DNA of 60,419 nucleotides from Coxiellaceae bacterium (lineage in GTDB: Bacteria; Pseudomonadota; Gammaproteobacteria; Coxiellales; Coxiellaceae). The first letter of the stretch is position 1; each line of letters starts with the position of its first letter. Location: NCBI GenBank assembly GCA_029212925.1, contig JARGOB010000017.1:1-60419 (forward strand), read 5' to 3'. The notes under the pieces are model-generated. The model had not been told where the DNA came from, did no database searches, and saw nothing but the letters and a program-made list of their open reading frames with translations. Below are positions 8,107-17,264 of this stretch, piece after piece. The translations under genes were made by a program, and so were the position numbers.

Positions 8107-8937
8107 ATGACCATGTTAGTACTCGCAATTGAATTTATATTATTTATCATTATCGGTAGCCTTTCTGGCTTTTTGTCTGGGATGCTAGGTATTGGCGGTG
8201 GTGTGATCGTTGTGCCAGGGTTGGCATTGGTGTTTAAGTATTTTTCGCCGAACATACCAGCGAGCAGTGTAATGCACATGGCGGCGGGGACATCGTTAGC
8301 CGCCATGGTGATCACTGCTTCCGGTTCAACCTATACGCATCAAAAATTGAAAGATGTTGATTGGTCGGTGTGGTTGAAGTTTTTACCCGGTGGCGTTATT
8401 GGCGCGATTGTAGGCGCTTGGATCGCCAGTCTATTACCCACGCATGTGTTAGCTATTATTTTTGGTGTGGTGTTGTTATTTATAGCGACACATATCTATT
8501 GGGATGCGCGTCACAGCGAATCAGATAATCAGCAACTAGCTATTCGCGCAGTGCCCTATATTGTATATGGTTTGGGTGGTGCTACGTTTGGTGTATTTTC
8601 AGGGTTGCTGGGCGTTGGCGGTGGCGTATTAATCATACCCTTTATGTTGTTCTTGCATTACCGCATGCATGATGTGGTAGGCACATCGGCGGCAGTGATT
8701 TTGCCGTTATCTGTTGTGGGTGGTATAGCCTTTATCATTACCGGTATGATTAATCATGTAGCTGTGCATTATGCTTCGGGTTATGTGTATTGGCCTGCAT
8801 TTCTCGGTGTGGCTATAGGCAGTGTGTTGTTTGTTTCGTTAGGTACAAAGACAAGTCATCGCGTTGATGTGTCATTGTTGAAGAAAATATTTTCGGTTCT
8901 ACTTATCTTTATTGCGATTGAATTATTTGCGGGATGA
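8107..8937 (+). CDS. TauE/SafE family anion permease
   Basis: This 276-residue protein has about eight helices in two related halves. Each half begins with the family's glycine motif: GFLSGMLGIGGGVIVVP near residue 20 and GVFSGLLGVGGGVLIIP near residue 160. TauE/SafE proteins move sulfite, sulfonates or other small organic anions across the inner membrane. The ATG at 8113 may be the true start because AAGGGA sits better before it than before 8107. It is close behind the ABC operon and could be read through from it. Confidence 0.9.
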   Translation: MTMLVLAIEFILFIIIGSLSGFLSGMLGIGGGVIVVPGLALVFKYFSPNIPASSVMHMAAGTSLAAMVITASGSTYTHQKLKDVDWSVWLKFLPGGVIGAIVGAWIASLLPTHVLAIIFGVVLLFIATHIYWDARHSESDNQQLAIRAVPYIVYGLGGATFGVFSGLLGVGGGVLIIPFMLFLHYRMHDVVGTSAAVILPLSVVGGIAFIITGMINHVAVHYASGYVYWPAFLGVAIGSVLFVSLGTKTSHRVDVSLLKKIFSVLLIFIAIELFAG

Positions 8938-8985
8938 CAATACAACCCATGTTTGCTAGGATAAAGTGAACGTGGGAGCCAAGTG

Positions 8986-10650
8986 ATGAGAGAGATACCT
9001 CGAGATAAAACAGTTTTGTATGAGCCAGATATAAAACGCAAGCTCAATGATATGCTTAAACAACGTGTATTTACACAGTTTAATGATCGAGCATTTAATG
9101 AAGAGGTTGATTTTTCTGAGTGTGGCAGTATCCTCAAGCAGTTTTTTGATGAATCTAAATCTGATGTCAGATCAGCGCTACCTTCTACACCTCCATTTGC
9201 TGCGCCTCTACATAGACAAGAAGCTAAATCACCAACGGAAGATACAGCACCAGTAGCGGCTGGGCGATTGTGTGAAATGCTTGTGGGTGAGTTCAAGATT
9301 GATTGGAGTTTAGCGCATAGTTATGAAGATAAAATAGCTGAATTATGGCAGCGGGCATCTGAACCTCCGGCAGAAGATATGGAGTTGAGTGACTTTGTTC
9401 GACGTGAAAGGTTTTATGATGGTGTGCTGGATTATACCGGTGGTGTTATTAAACTAGCGCGAGACAAACAGCTCAATGTACCAGCGCAAGATGAGGCTGC
9501 TATAGTGCGGCGATGTGTTGATAATCCTACGCCACCATTGGAATTTGACCCTTTACCTCCTCCGCCCCCTTTTCCACGAGTGTATCCCCGTTTGTTTCGT
9601 GATGTTGTTTCGGCGGGTGGCGGACCGGTGCCGTTAACACAGCCAGTATCTGCAGCACAGCCCTTGCAGGCAGCACGGCTCTTGCAGGCAGCACGGCCAG
9701 TGCCGGTTGGGCAGCATGCTATGTTGTCTGGTTTTTTGCAAGAGCCGCCATTAGTTGCCTGCGAGCCAGTACCAGAGCCTGTATTAGCACGTGTAGAAGC
9801 TCATCGTAGAGATGATGTAGAAGAAGGTGAATACGTCGAAATTAATATGTCAGATTTCACCTTAAGTGGTAGTGCGTCTACTATAGCAAGTGTTGTTAGT
9901 TTACCAATGACAATTACTGGCTCTGCTAGTTCATTTCGTATGCCACCTGCTTGGGTGTCAGGTAATGATAATCCATTTTTTACCTGTATCATGAGGTCAA
10001 AGCGCACTGATTTATTAATGCATAAAGTATTAAACCGCATGGCGCTTTTATACATGGCGGGTTCTGGTCATTTATTTGAGGCGTTTAGAAGTGTTGAGGA
10101 TAAAAGACACTTTTATAGGGATATTTGGCTTCAAGCGCATTTGTCATTGTTAAAAAAACATAGTGATTTTTCATCGATGGCACCGGTTAAACGAATTAAA
10201 GATATGCTTGTTGACTGTTGCAAAAGACCTCGGGGAGCTGAGCGAGATAGATTTATTGTAGAAAATCAAGATGTGTTTGCAGAGTTTGAGCGTAAAATGG
10301 AGATACCTAATCAGCAGCGTTTGCAGCACTATTTTCGATATTACATTGACCATGTTTGGGCTACTTTAGCTGCTAAAATGACAGATGATAAGGTGGATTT
10401 TCTCAAGCGCGTCGAAATATTTTGTGGTATTACCATTGAAGATGGCCATAAAGGCAGTAATTTAATTTTTGCTACTAAAGAGCGAGTTATTGCATGGGCA
10501 GACGAATTCATGAGAGCGGCCGATACTGAGCAAGCAGTTGATGGTTCAACTTGGTTAAATGCAAATAACCTGAATTGTGTTCGAGCACTGGCATCGGTCG
10601 TTGTAGTTGAGCCGCAGTCTGGTTTAGGTCTATTTTTTCGTTTTACGTAA
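8986..10650 (+). CDS. Unknown proline-rich protein, candidate effector
   Basis: This protein of about 554 residues has no recognised domain. It is helical at both ends, with a central low-complexity region (about residues 180-275) rich in Pro, Ala and Val. That region includes a five-proline run followed by a YPRLF motif (DNA 9583-9597) and short LQAAR repeats. Similar PRL motifs behind proline runs occur in the ankyrin protein (about 13680) and at about 33788, linking the three. The ATG at 8986 follows GTGGGAGCC. There is no signal peptide or membrane segment, as expected of a cytosolic or injected protein. Confidence 0.75.
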   Translation: MREIPRDKTVLYEPDIKRKLNDMLKQRVFTQFNDRAFNEEVDFSECGSILKQFFDESKSDVRSALPSTPPFAAPLHRQEAKSPTEDTAPVAAGRLCEMLVGEFKIDWSLAHSYEDKIAELWQRASEPPAEDMELSDFVRRERFYDGVLDYTGGVIKLARDKQLNVPAQDEAAIVRRCVDNPTPPLEFDPLPPPPPFPRVYPRLFRDVVSAGGGPVPLTQPVSAAQPLQAARLLQAARPVPVGQHAMLSGFLQEPPLVACEPVPEPVLARVEAHRRDDVEEGEYVEINMSDFTLSGSASTIASVVSLPMTITGSASSFRMPPAWVSGNDNPFFTCIMRSKRTDLLMHKVLNRMALLYMAGSGHLFEAFRSVEDKRHFYRDIWLQAHLSLLKKHSDFSSMAPVKRIKDMLVDCCKRPRGAERDRFIVENQDVFAEFERKMEIPNQQRLQHYFRYYIDHVWATLAAKMTDDKVDFLKRVEIFCGITIEDGHKGSNLIFATKERVIAWADEFMRAADTEQAVDGSTWLNANNLNCVRALASVVVVEPQSGLGLFFRFT

Positions 10651-10675
10651 AAAAGCCCTGCAGAATGCAAGGCTT
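10646..10675 (-). terminator. Rho-independent terminator of the L,D-transpeptidase gene
   Basis: Read on the minus strand, AAGCCTTGCA pairs with TGCAGGGCTT around a 3-base loop (stem arms 10653-10662 and 10666-10675, one G-U pair). A run of six T follows. It lies 20 bp after the minus-strand gene. The plus-strand gene ends at 10650 with a poorer T run, so the signal serves mainly the minus strand. Confidence 0.85.
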
Positions 10676-10694
10676 GTTTACAACGATGGGACTT

Positions 10695-11342
10695 CTATGA
10701 GTAAGGTAATACGACCACTTTGGTTCCATGTTTTAAGAAGTAGCGGTGTAACCATTGTGCGGCTGGTGTTCTCACGCGAATACAGCCGTGACTACCATTT
10801 CTGCTTGAGATATGTGGTGAGCCGTGTATGGCATAGCCTTTATGGAAAAACATGCAATACGGCATTTTGGCACCACCGCGACCTAACGGATACTTACTAG
10901 AAACACATCCTGCAGTTCCTTTTGAGCGAATGCGGTATGAGCCTCCGGGGGTACGGCAAGGTCTGCGTAACTCAGCACACCAATTCGATCCGCCATTAGC
11001 TACACCGTAACCAATGCGTTTTCCGTAGGCATTATAAGCAGCCCATTGACGCAAGCGTGGACTGAATACAAAAACACGTTCACCTAAGTGATGGTTAACA
11101 CTTGAGGGTAGGTGGTAGAACAGTTGTCGATGACTAACGTAACGCTTTTTCTTACTATTTGCAGCCACCTGCATATGAGTATTTGAAGAAGCGTGAACTT
11201 GATTAAGTAGTTTTTCGGTAATTTGATAGCAACTTTTTACGTCCGTGCACTGCTGCAGCAAGTCCATGCGATCATTCGCATTTGCTGAAAAACTCCAGGT
11301 TAATAAGCCACCAGTTAAGATAGCCGCTGCGGTCCACTTCAT
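10695..11342 (-). CDS. L,D-transpeptidase (YkuD domain), periplasmic
   Basis: This 215-residue protein has a signal peptide (residues 1-22, ending SANA) and a C-terminal YkuD domain. The catalytic block is visible: His173 in AIHGSP and SHGCIR with His185, Cys187 and Arg189. Such enzymes make 3-3 cross-links in peptidoglycan or attach lipoproteins to it. There is no LysM or other wall-binding domain. The extra Cys pairs (WCAELRRPC, GCVSSK) differ from ErfK/YbiS-type enzymes and may form disulfides. It stands alone, with its own terminator. Confidence 0.9.
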   Translation of the reverse strand: MKWTAAAILTGGLLTWSFSANANDRMDLLQQCTDVKSCYQITEKLLNQVHASSNTHMQVAANSKKKRYVSHRQLFYHLPSSVNHHLGERVFVFSPRLRQWAAYNAYGKRIGYGVANGGSNWCAELRRPCRTPGGSYRIRSKGTAGCVSSKYPLGRGGAKMPYCMFFHKGYAIHGSPHISSRNGSHGCIRVRTPAAQWLHRYFLKHGTKVVVLPYS

Positions 11343-11519
11343 TACTTTCTCCTTCCTATCTGACTAGGACGACAGATAGGTTTGTTTACTTCGCCTAGTA
11401 CAAAATTTTCATGGATCTAACTATAGTACAGGCCGTCCTCTATGCAAAAAATACACAATTATTCGCCATCATTCTTTTGTGTGAGTTTACACGGATTACA
11501 TTGGTTAATTGAATGGCTG

Positions 11520-11548
11520 TTGCTGCTGCAAGAACACAGCGGTATACT
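11520..11548 (+). promoter_or_regulatory. Sigma-70-type promoter of the ankyrin gene
   Basis: TTGCTG (11520-11525), a 17-bp spacer and TATACT (11543-11548) give a good promoter. It would start transcription near 11555, about 20 bp before the preferred ATG at 11574. Unlike other effector-like genes here, no paired TTAAT half sites precede it. Confidence 0.5.
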
Positions 11549-11573
11549 GAAAGTCGCAGTGGGAGAAAACAAT

Positions 11574-13829
11574 ATGTCTAGACCAGGTTCATGGGGTGAT
11601 AAACGCCCGTATACACTTCCTAATTTACTTAATTGCTTTAGTTTGCCGGCGGAATTTAAAAAAATTTTGCAGGCAGATGAGTTGTTATTGCTTACTGACA
11701 CCACAGAAGAAATGTGCCCAACTGATCCTGACCCTTCAGCGGAATATCCGTCAGGTTGGACGTTGTCGTCGGCACGTCAAGCAAGCAGTTTTATTACGCA
11801 TCATGGTGCTGGTGTGCATGCAGAGGCTGTACGTTTTAGTATGCCGGAAGTTCGAAGCTTGTTAGATGAAGCGTTGGAGAATTCAGAGGCATTAACTTTT
11901 CTTGGTGGTCTCTATGCTGAATTGCAGTTTAAAGATAAGTTACAAGCAGATTATATTGCTTTGGTACGTCGTCAAGTAGCGCAATTGATCGGTGCGGATG
12001 TGAATGCATGGGTAGCTTTGCAAAATCATATTTTGACTTCGCATCCTGAAGCACTTGTGGTAGCGCTAACGTTGTTACCTGAAATGCGTTCTGCAATGTT
12101 GCCAGAACATTATGCTGAATTAGTGCATCAAACGTTCGAAAGCGGTGAGGTGATGGCGAAGTTATTGGATTTGTGGCCGCGTGTTTCACCTGAATTGGAT
12201 GCGGCGGGCTGCTATCAAGCGATACGTTACTATTATGCCAGTGGCAATGCAGCTCTACCGTTAGCTATGATCGCTCGTGCCAGTGAGCTTTGGGTGGAAG
12301 GCGTGCATGCAAACTATCTTTCCGCCATATTGTTTGAAGCGTGTGAGCGTGGTGATGCGGCAGCAATAAAAGCTATTTTACGATTGCCGTTTGCACATGT
12401 GGTGGCAGCGGTGAATGCACGTCAATCATCAAATGATTTAGCGGATGACAAGCCGGGTGATTTTTTACTGCATAAAATGATATTAGCGCAGGATGAAGCT
12501 GGTCCTGTATTTGATGATGAGCTGATTCATGAGGTATTAATTTTAACGGATGATGCTTCACGGCGTTGTGCTGAAAAAAATAGCCATGTCACTCATCAGG
12601 CAAATCCTTTGATGTTAGCGGCTTTGCGTAATCGCACCAATGTTATGTCGATGTTATTAATGCGACCGGAGGTGTTAGCGCATATTAATGATCAAGATGA
12701 TCATGGTTATACGGCCTTGCATCATGTTACGCAGAATGGCGGTATAGTAGAGCAAAGCTTATTGTTTAATGCGCATATAAATCGTGGCAATGCACTAAAA
12801 TTAAATGTTGTGAATTGTTATGGGGAAACAGCGCTGCATTCAGCTTGCCAGCGTGGTGATGCTGATATGTTACGCTTTATGTTATTTAATTTTTCTCTCG
12901 ATAGTATTGCAAAGGCAAAAAAAATAAAGGATAAAAATGGTAATTTAGCGATTGCTTATTTACCGCAAGGCTCGGAGCTTCGGTCATTGCTTGAGACTTC
13001 CGACTTGGATCGACATCGCATAGAGGCGGCTAGAAGAGGAGGAGTATCCGCATCCGGTGTTGAAATGGTTGCTCCCTATATCACTGCGCCAAAAGGTGAA
13101 AAAAGAAAAGAAATATATCAAGCGGTAGCCATATTGTTTTCACAGTGGCAGGGGGGCTATGCGGCGCTTGATTGGGTCTGGAGTGCTCACCGTACACGCT
13201 GGACTCATGATAACCCTGCTGCGCGTCGTTTGCTATACAGTGCCTGTGAAGCGTTATACCGAGCTACGTTTAAGTGGGAAATTGAAGCAATTCTTTCAGG
13301 CTTGCGTGTGAAAACCATGGTGATGGAAGATGGTGTTGAGCGTAGCATTCTGCGTTCAGATACCGTGACAGATTTGCAATTATCTGTCGGTGTCTTGCAT
13401 TCCCTTCACGTGTCGGGTTTAGCATGGCCGCAGCAAGTTTTGTTATGGGCTTTGCGGGCGGAGTCCACGCCGGATGAAATATCACCGTATGCTGTGGTGC
13501 CTGTATCGGCAGCACGTGATCAATTTGCAATGAGAGCTTTTGCACAACTACCTGTGGCTCAAGTAGTGGCACCACCGACTTATTTTGATGATGATGATAA
13601 TCCTAAGGCTACAGCGTGGGAGGACGCTGCTGTTGCAGTGGCTGTGCCACCACCACCGCCGTCGTCTTTTAGGAATAATTACCCGCGTTTAATGAGTGCT
13701 GCCACCGGTCCTGCGCCAGATCCATCCGCACCTTCATTGGACCCGGTAGGTGTTGAACCGGCAGAGGCTTCGCCGCCACCACAAGATAATGATCTAGATC
13801 CCATGCCATTAAATGACTTGAAGGTGTAG
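11574..13829 (+). CDS. Ankyrin-repeat protein with proline-rich tail, candidate effector
   Basis: From the ATG at 11574 the protein has 751 residues. I chose this start because GGGAGAAA lies just before it and a promoter ends at 11548; the frame is open up to 11442. Ankyrin repeats are visible at about residues 335-470 (GYTALHHVTQNGG, GETALHSACQRGDADMLRFML). The flanks are helical and unrecognised. The tail has five prolines, then a YPRLM motif (DNA 13680-13694) and a Pro/Asp-rich end. Ankyrin proteins without signal peptides are classic Dot/Icm effectors in Legionella and Coxiella; secretion here is inferred. Confidence 0.85.
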   Translation: MSRPGSWGDKRPYTLPNLLNCFSLPAEFKKILQADELLLLTDTTEEMCPTDPDPSAEYPSGWTLSSARQASSFITHHGAGVHAEAVRFSMPEVRSLLDEALENSEALTFLGGLYAELQFKDKLQADYIALVRRQVAQLIGADVNAWVALQNHILTSHPEALVVALTLLPEMRSAMLPEHYAELVHQTFESGEVMAKLLDLWPRVSPELDAAGCYQAIRYYYASGNAALPLAMIARASELWVEGVHANYLSAILFEACERGDAAAIKAILRLPFAHVVAAVNARQSSNDLADDKPGDFLLHKMILAQDEAGPVFDDELIHEVLILTDDASRRCAEKNSHVTHQANPLMLAALRNRTNVMSMLLMRPEVLAHINDQDDHGYTALHHVTQNGGIVEQSLLFNAHINRGNALKLNVVNCYGETALHSACQRGDADMLRFMLFNFSLDSIAKAKKIKDKNGNLAIAYLPQGSELRSLLETSDLDRHRIEAARRGGVSASGVEMVAPYITAPKGEKRKEIYQAVAILFSQWQGGYAALDWVWSAHRTRWTHDNPAARRLLYSACEALYRATFKWEIEAILSGLRVKTMVMEDGVERSILRSDTVTDLQLSVGVLHSLHVSGLAWPQQVLLWALRAESTPDEISPYAVVPVSAARDQFAMRAFAQLPVAQVVAPPTYFDDDDNPKATAWEDAAVAVAVPPPPPSSFRNNYPRLMSAATGPAPDPSAPSLDPVGVEPAEASPPPQDNDLDPMPLNDLKV

Positions 13830-13907
13830 ATTTGTCAACTTGCCGTTTGTGTAATCTTAGTTACTTGAGATTGAAGTGGTAGACTGTGTCGCCAGGGAGG
13901 AGACAGC

Positions 13908-14807
13908 ATGCCAACAAACACCTATCAGCGAACTTTTGATGAGCTTGATGAGGCAAAATATATTGGAGCCAGTGCGGGGCGCCATACGAGCCATGCGGCT
14001 ATTGAATTTGCTAAATACACTTATTGGTCATTTTTATTTTATCATACGCACCAAATTCGTAGCGTGGCACATTATCATGCCAAAAACTGGGTAAGTTTAC
14101 TGGCGGCGGTCAATTTAATGCCTTTAACATTAGATCATTTGCGTGGTCCAACTTATCGTTTGTATCGTAACGGCGGGCGCGATCATGAATGGAGTTTGCA
14201 TCTTAGTGCGTCACTGGTTAATTCGATGGCTTTGATGTCATATCGTTATTTTTCTGAGTGGGGCATGTTGGGCCATATTGCGGCTAATGTATTAATGGTT
14301 GCTGCTGCAATGTCGTTTGGTAAAAATGGCTATCAGCCGCAAAATACAGAAGAAAATGTTTTAAGCTCAGAACAAGTTTCTAGTATTTCACGCTATAAGC
14401 AACAGCATAGAGCTTATAAATGTAATCATAGTGTGTTGAGCTTGTTATCGACGATCTGGCCGTTGGCGATTGACTATTGTGGGCGTCGCGCAGGCCATAG
14501 TGAAAAAATGAAAATAGCGACTTATGCGCTATTGGGTTCAGCTATGTTTTTTTATACGGTCAATATGTATTCAGGTATGAAGTTACAGCGAAGGGTAGGT
14601 AGGTTTCCGCAGACACTTGAAAAGCAAGATGCGCCGGGTTACGAAGGGTCAAGAGTAGTCGCTGATCAGCCAAACAGTTTGCGCTTTAGATTATTACCAC
14701 CGTTTGCGAAGTCTTCGGTGATTGCTGGTTTAGTACCACAGCAAGCCATTATCGATGCTGATGTAGATGATGCTGAAAAAGGGGTGAGGCGCGTAAGTAT
14801 TGGTTAG
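13908..14807 (+). CDS. Unknown membrane-associated protein
   Basis: This 299-residue protein has a very strong ribosome site (GGGAGGAG) before the ATG. It is rich in His, Tyr and Trp, with moderately hydrophobic stretches at about residues 58-78, 105-120, 125-145, 170-190 and 200-222. It could be a multi-pass membrane protein. The C-terminal 70 residues are hydrophilic. It follows the ankyrin gene by 78 bp and ends 4 bp from the convergent smpB stop. No homologue is recognised. Confidence 0.7.
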   Translation: MPTNTYQRTFDELDEAKYIGASAGRHTSHAAIEFAKYTYWSFLFYHTHQIRSVAHYHAKNWVSLLAAVNLMPLTLDHLRGPTYRLYRNGGRDHEWSLHLSASLVNSMALMSYRYFSEWGMLGHIAANVLMVAAAMSFGKNGYQPQNTEENVLSSEQVSSISRYKQQHRAYKCNHSVLSLLSTIWPLAIDYCGRRAGHSEKMKIATYALLGSAMFFYTVNMYSGMKLQRRVGRFPQTLEKQDAPGYEGSRVVADQPNSLRFRLLPPFAKSSVIAGLVPQQAIIDADVDDAEKGVRRVSIG

Positions 14808-14811
14808 TATT

Positions 14812-15297
14812 TTAGCCGCGTTTTAGCGCGCGTGCTATTTCACGTTTGCTATCGGCTTGCTTTGATGATTGGCGTTTATCGTGCTGTTGTTTACCTTTGG
14901 CTAAACCAATTTCTAGTTTGACGCGATTGCGTGTCCAGTGCAGATTGACCGGGACAACGGTATAACCTTTGCGCTCAACCGCAGATTTCAATTTGTCGAG
15001 TTCACGCTCGTGCAGTAATAATTTTCGTGTGCGTATGGGGTCGGGTGTGATGTGCGTTGACGCAGTTTTTAATGGCGAAAAGTGCGCGCCTATTAACCAG
15101 GCTTCGCCGTGCTTGATAATCACATAGCTTTCTTTGAGCTGTGCGCGGCCATCGCGCAAGCTTTTGACTTCCCAGCCTTCGAGCACTAAGCCAGCCTCGA
15201 ACTTTTGCTCGATAAAATAATCGTGGCGTGCTTTGCGATTATCGGCGATAATGCGGTCAGTTTTTGCCTTTGCAGATTTTTTCGATTGTTTGCTCAT
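14812..15297 (-). CDS. smpB: SsrA-binding protein SmpB
   Basis: This 161-residue protein matches SmpB, the partner of tmRNA in rescuing stalled ribosomes. Conserved pieces are visible: [19 protein letters not shown], the GWEVKSLR loop, GAHFSPL, and a basic C-terminal tail ([12 protein letters not shown]) that enters the decoding site. Length is usual. It is divergent from ratA with a 59-bp spacer, the arrangement found in many gammaproteobacteria. The ssrA gene itself is not in the window. Confidence 0.97.
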   Translation of the reverse strand: MSKQSKKSAKAKTDRIIADNRKARHDYFIEQKFEAGLVLEGWEVKSLRDGRAQLKESYVIIKHGEAWLIGAHFSPLKTASTHITPDPIRTRKLLLHERELDKLKSAVERKGYTVVPVNLHWTRNRVKLEIGLAKGKQQHDKRQSSKQADSKREIARALKRG

Positions 15298-15356
15298 AGT
15301 GGGCGATATATTATCATGTTAACTATTGATTTGCAGTTTTTTAAGGTGGTTACCGT

Positions 15357-15794
15357 ATGCAACGCGTAAAAAAAATGGCCGTGGTGCCATACACAGACAA
15401 ACAACTATTTGATTTGGTTAATAATGTACGGGAATACCCAAACTTCCTGCCGTTTTGCGCGAAATCTGAAGTGATCAGTCAGGACGAGTCGCACCTATGT
15501 GCCTGTTTGACTTTTGCTAAGGGTGGTATTGAGAAATCATTTACTACGCGTAACATGCTGACACCATATGAGCATATGGCGGTAAACTTAGTGGATGGTC
15601 CATTTAAGCATATGGAAGGATTTTGGAAATTTGTAGCGTTAGCTGATGGTAACTGCCGAATTGAGTTTGAATTGGATTATGAATTTAACTCTCGTATGTT
15701 GAGTATGGTGTTTGGTCCGGTATTTAACCAAGTGGCCAGCACATTGGTTGATACCTTTGTTAAGCGCGCGGATGTTATTTATGCTAAAGATTAG
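15357..15794 (+). CDS. ratA: RatA / COQ10-type START-domain protein
   Basis: This 145-residue protein is a compact polyketide-cyclase/START fold of the RatA family: YTDKQLFDLVNNVREYPNFLPFC, LTFAKGGIEKSFTTRN, and VFNQVASTLVDTFVKRADVIY at the end. In E. coli RatA was described as interfering with 70S ribosome assembly; the same fold in eukaryotes (COQ10) binds ubiquinone, so the physiological role is debated. The rnfH gene begins inside its end, so the two are co-translated. Confidence 0.92.
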   Translation: MQRVKKMAVVPYTDKQLFDLVNNVREYPNFLPFCAKSEVISQDESHLCACLTFAKGGIEKSFTTRNMLTPYEHMAVNLVDGPFKHMEGFWKFVALADGNCRIEFELDYEFNSRMLSMVFGPVFNQVASTLVDTFVKRADVIYAKD

Positions 15795-16062
15795 TGTTAT
15801 TTATGCGACACCGACAGAGCAAGTTGAAATTCCACTAGAGGTTGAGCCCAATTGCAACGTTGCGATTGCGGTCAGGCGTTCGGGTATTTTAGAACGTTTT
15901 CCTGAATTAGAGCTGGCCTCATTGTCGCTGGGAATTTTTAGTCAACCGGCTAAACTTGATGATGCTCTGCATGATGGAGACCGCATTGAAATTTATCGGC
16001 CATTAGAGATTGATCCCAAGCAAGCGCGCCTATTACGCGCAGCACGTGCTAAAAAGAACTAG
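15781..16062 (+). CDS. rnfH: RnfH-family ubiquitin-like protein
   Basis: The ATG at 15781 (not upstream ATGs in the same frame) gives a 93-residue protein, the normal RnfH size. It overlaps ratA by 14 bp. Family marks include ISVIYATPTEQ at the start, SLGIFSQPAKLDDAL, then DGDRIEIYRPLEIDPKQARLLRA near the end. The fold is ubiquitin-like (beta-grasp). Its cellular role is uncertain despite the name linking it to Rnf clusters. The ratA-rnfH pair next to smpB and bamE is conserved in gammaproteobacteria. Confidence 0.93.
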   Translation: MLKISVIYATPTEQVEIPLEVEPNCNVAIAVRRSGILERFPELELASLSLGIFSQPAKLDDALHDGDRIEIYRPLEIDPKQARLLRAARAKKN

Positions 16063-16153
16063 TTTAAAAATTCATTTGTTTTGCGTTGAAAGAAAGGGCT
16101 TTCACTAAACAAAATCCTGTTTTCCGTGTTTTGTGGGGAGTATTTTAGAAAAA

Positions 16154-16849
16154 CTAGCCAAATGCCTGTTTTATCGGCGTATCACCATCTAGGACGGTGT
16201 AAATTTTGCGACGGGTATTGGTGTTTTCTAATGCAGCAATAAAGCACTGTGCAATGGCATCACGTGATGTGGTGCCAAATTTACACGTGCCGTCCAATGA
16301 AACGTTAACACCGTGGGTGTCTGTTTCATGAGTTAATAGCCCAGCACGCAAAATGGTATAGTCGAGTGGTGATTCAATAATGCTTTTTTCAGCCAGTGCT
16401 TTCATCTGTAAGTAATCGTAATAACCGTCGCGTTCAATTGTTTTAGCAAGATCCTCAGGAACCGGTTGGTTGAGTTGTTGATAGTAATCACGCATTTCCT
16501 GTAGGTATTGCTCGCGTGGTTTGTAGGTATTGAGTGAACCTATATATAAAAAACGCTGACAGTTGCTTTTTGTGGCAGCCGATACCATTTTCTCCACGCC
16601 TTGATAATCGACACCCTCGATATTTGTACCGCGTGAACCGGCAACAAAAATAATCGCATCCATGCCTTCTACGGTGGTATCAATATTTGCTTCTAAGTCA
16701 CCAATAATCGGTTTGGCATTACATGCGGTTATTTTTTCAGCCTGGTCGGGTGATCGGGTCAATCCATAGGCGGTATGATCGGAGTTGTCTAAATGTTTTA
16801 GCACACGCTGACCGGTATGGCCGGTCGCGCCTACGACTAATACCTGCAT
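16154..16849 (-). CDS. NAD(P)-binding SDR protein, NmrA-like
   Basis: This 231-residue protein has an N-terminal Rossmann site (VLVVGATGHTGQRVL). The atypical short-chain dehydrogenase pattern follows: AIIFVAGSRG, FLYIGSLNTY and a YYDYLQMKALAE segment where Tyr and Lys fit the YxxxK catalytic pair. Such proteins reduce or sense NAD(P)-linked substrates. The substrate is unknown. Its ATG shares a base with the bamE stop, so it is translated together with bamE, an unusual companion for that gene. Confidence 0.85.
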   Translation of the reverse strand: MQVLVVGATGHTGQRVLKHLDNSDHTAYGLTRSPDQAEKITACNAKPIIGDLEANIDTTVEGMDAIIFVAGSRGTNIEGVDYQGVEKMVSAATKSNCQRFLYIGSLNTYKPREQYLQEMRDYYQQLNQPVPEDLAKTIERDGYYDYLQMKALAEKSIIESPLDYTILRAGLLTHETDTHGVNVSLDGTCKFGTTSRDAIAQCFIAALENTNTRRKIYTVLDGDTPIKQAFG

Positions 16850-17178
16850 TATTTTTTAAACTGCGTTTCTTTAAAGTCTGACACGCGGCCGTTGTGGAAT
16901 AAGATCGTTAGGCGTTTTGCAGTGAATGTGCCGTAACCGGGTTTCCAGGTATAAACATATTCCAGCTCATCGCCTTCAAACAGTGTGGTTAATACGGGGT
17001 CACCGAGTAAGGCTAATACCGCTTGACGTGACATGCCTTTGTGCAATTTCTGCATCATTTCGGCGGTGATAACGTTGCCTTGTTGTACGTCCAGGCGATG
17101 GACGCGAAATAATGAACCGCAGCCTACCAACGTAAGACATGTTACTGCAATTAATGCTACAATCGTCGATCGAATCAT
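16849..17178 (-). CDS. bamE: Outer-membrane assembly lipoprotein BamE
   Basis: This 109-residue lipoprotein has a lipobox LVGC with the modified Cys at residue 20. The BamE (SmpA/OmlA) fold follows: MQKLHKGMSRQAVLALLGDPV, then WKPGYG and a C-terminal strand pair. BamE is an accessory of the BAM complex that inserts beta-barrel proteins into the outer membrane. It sits between fur (divergent) and the ratA-rnfH pair (convergent), as in relatives, but is followed without gap by the SDR gene. Confidence 0.95.
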   Translation of the reverse strand: MIRSTIVALIAVTCLTLVGCGSLFRVHRLDVQQGNVITAEMMQKLHKGMSRQAVLALLGDPVLTTLFEGDELEYVYTWKPGYGTFTAKRLTILFHNGRVSDFKETQFKK

Positions 17179-17264
17179 CAGCTGGCTCCTTCATTAGGCT
17201 CTGTTTGCTAAGCATGGGATGATACTCTATTTATACTCGGAAGCAAATGGTTGGAGACTGATCA

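Noticed and set aside
11500..11520. PmrA-type box before the ankyrin gene
   Set aside because: Only one TTAATT half site is present; a normal sigma-70 promoter explains the start.
17179..17264. Fur box between bamE and fur
   Set aside because: No 19-bp palindromic GATAATGAT-like sequence is visible in the spacer.
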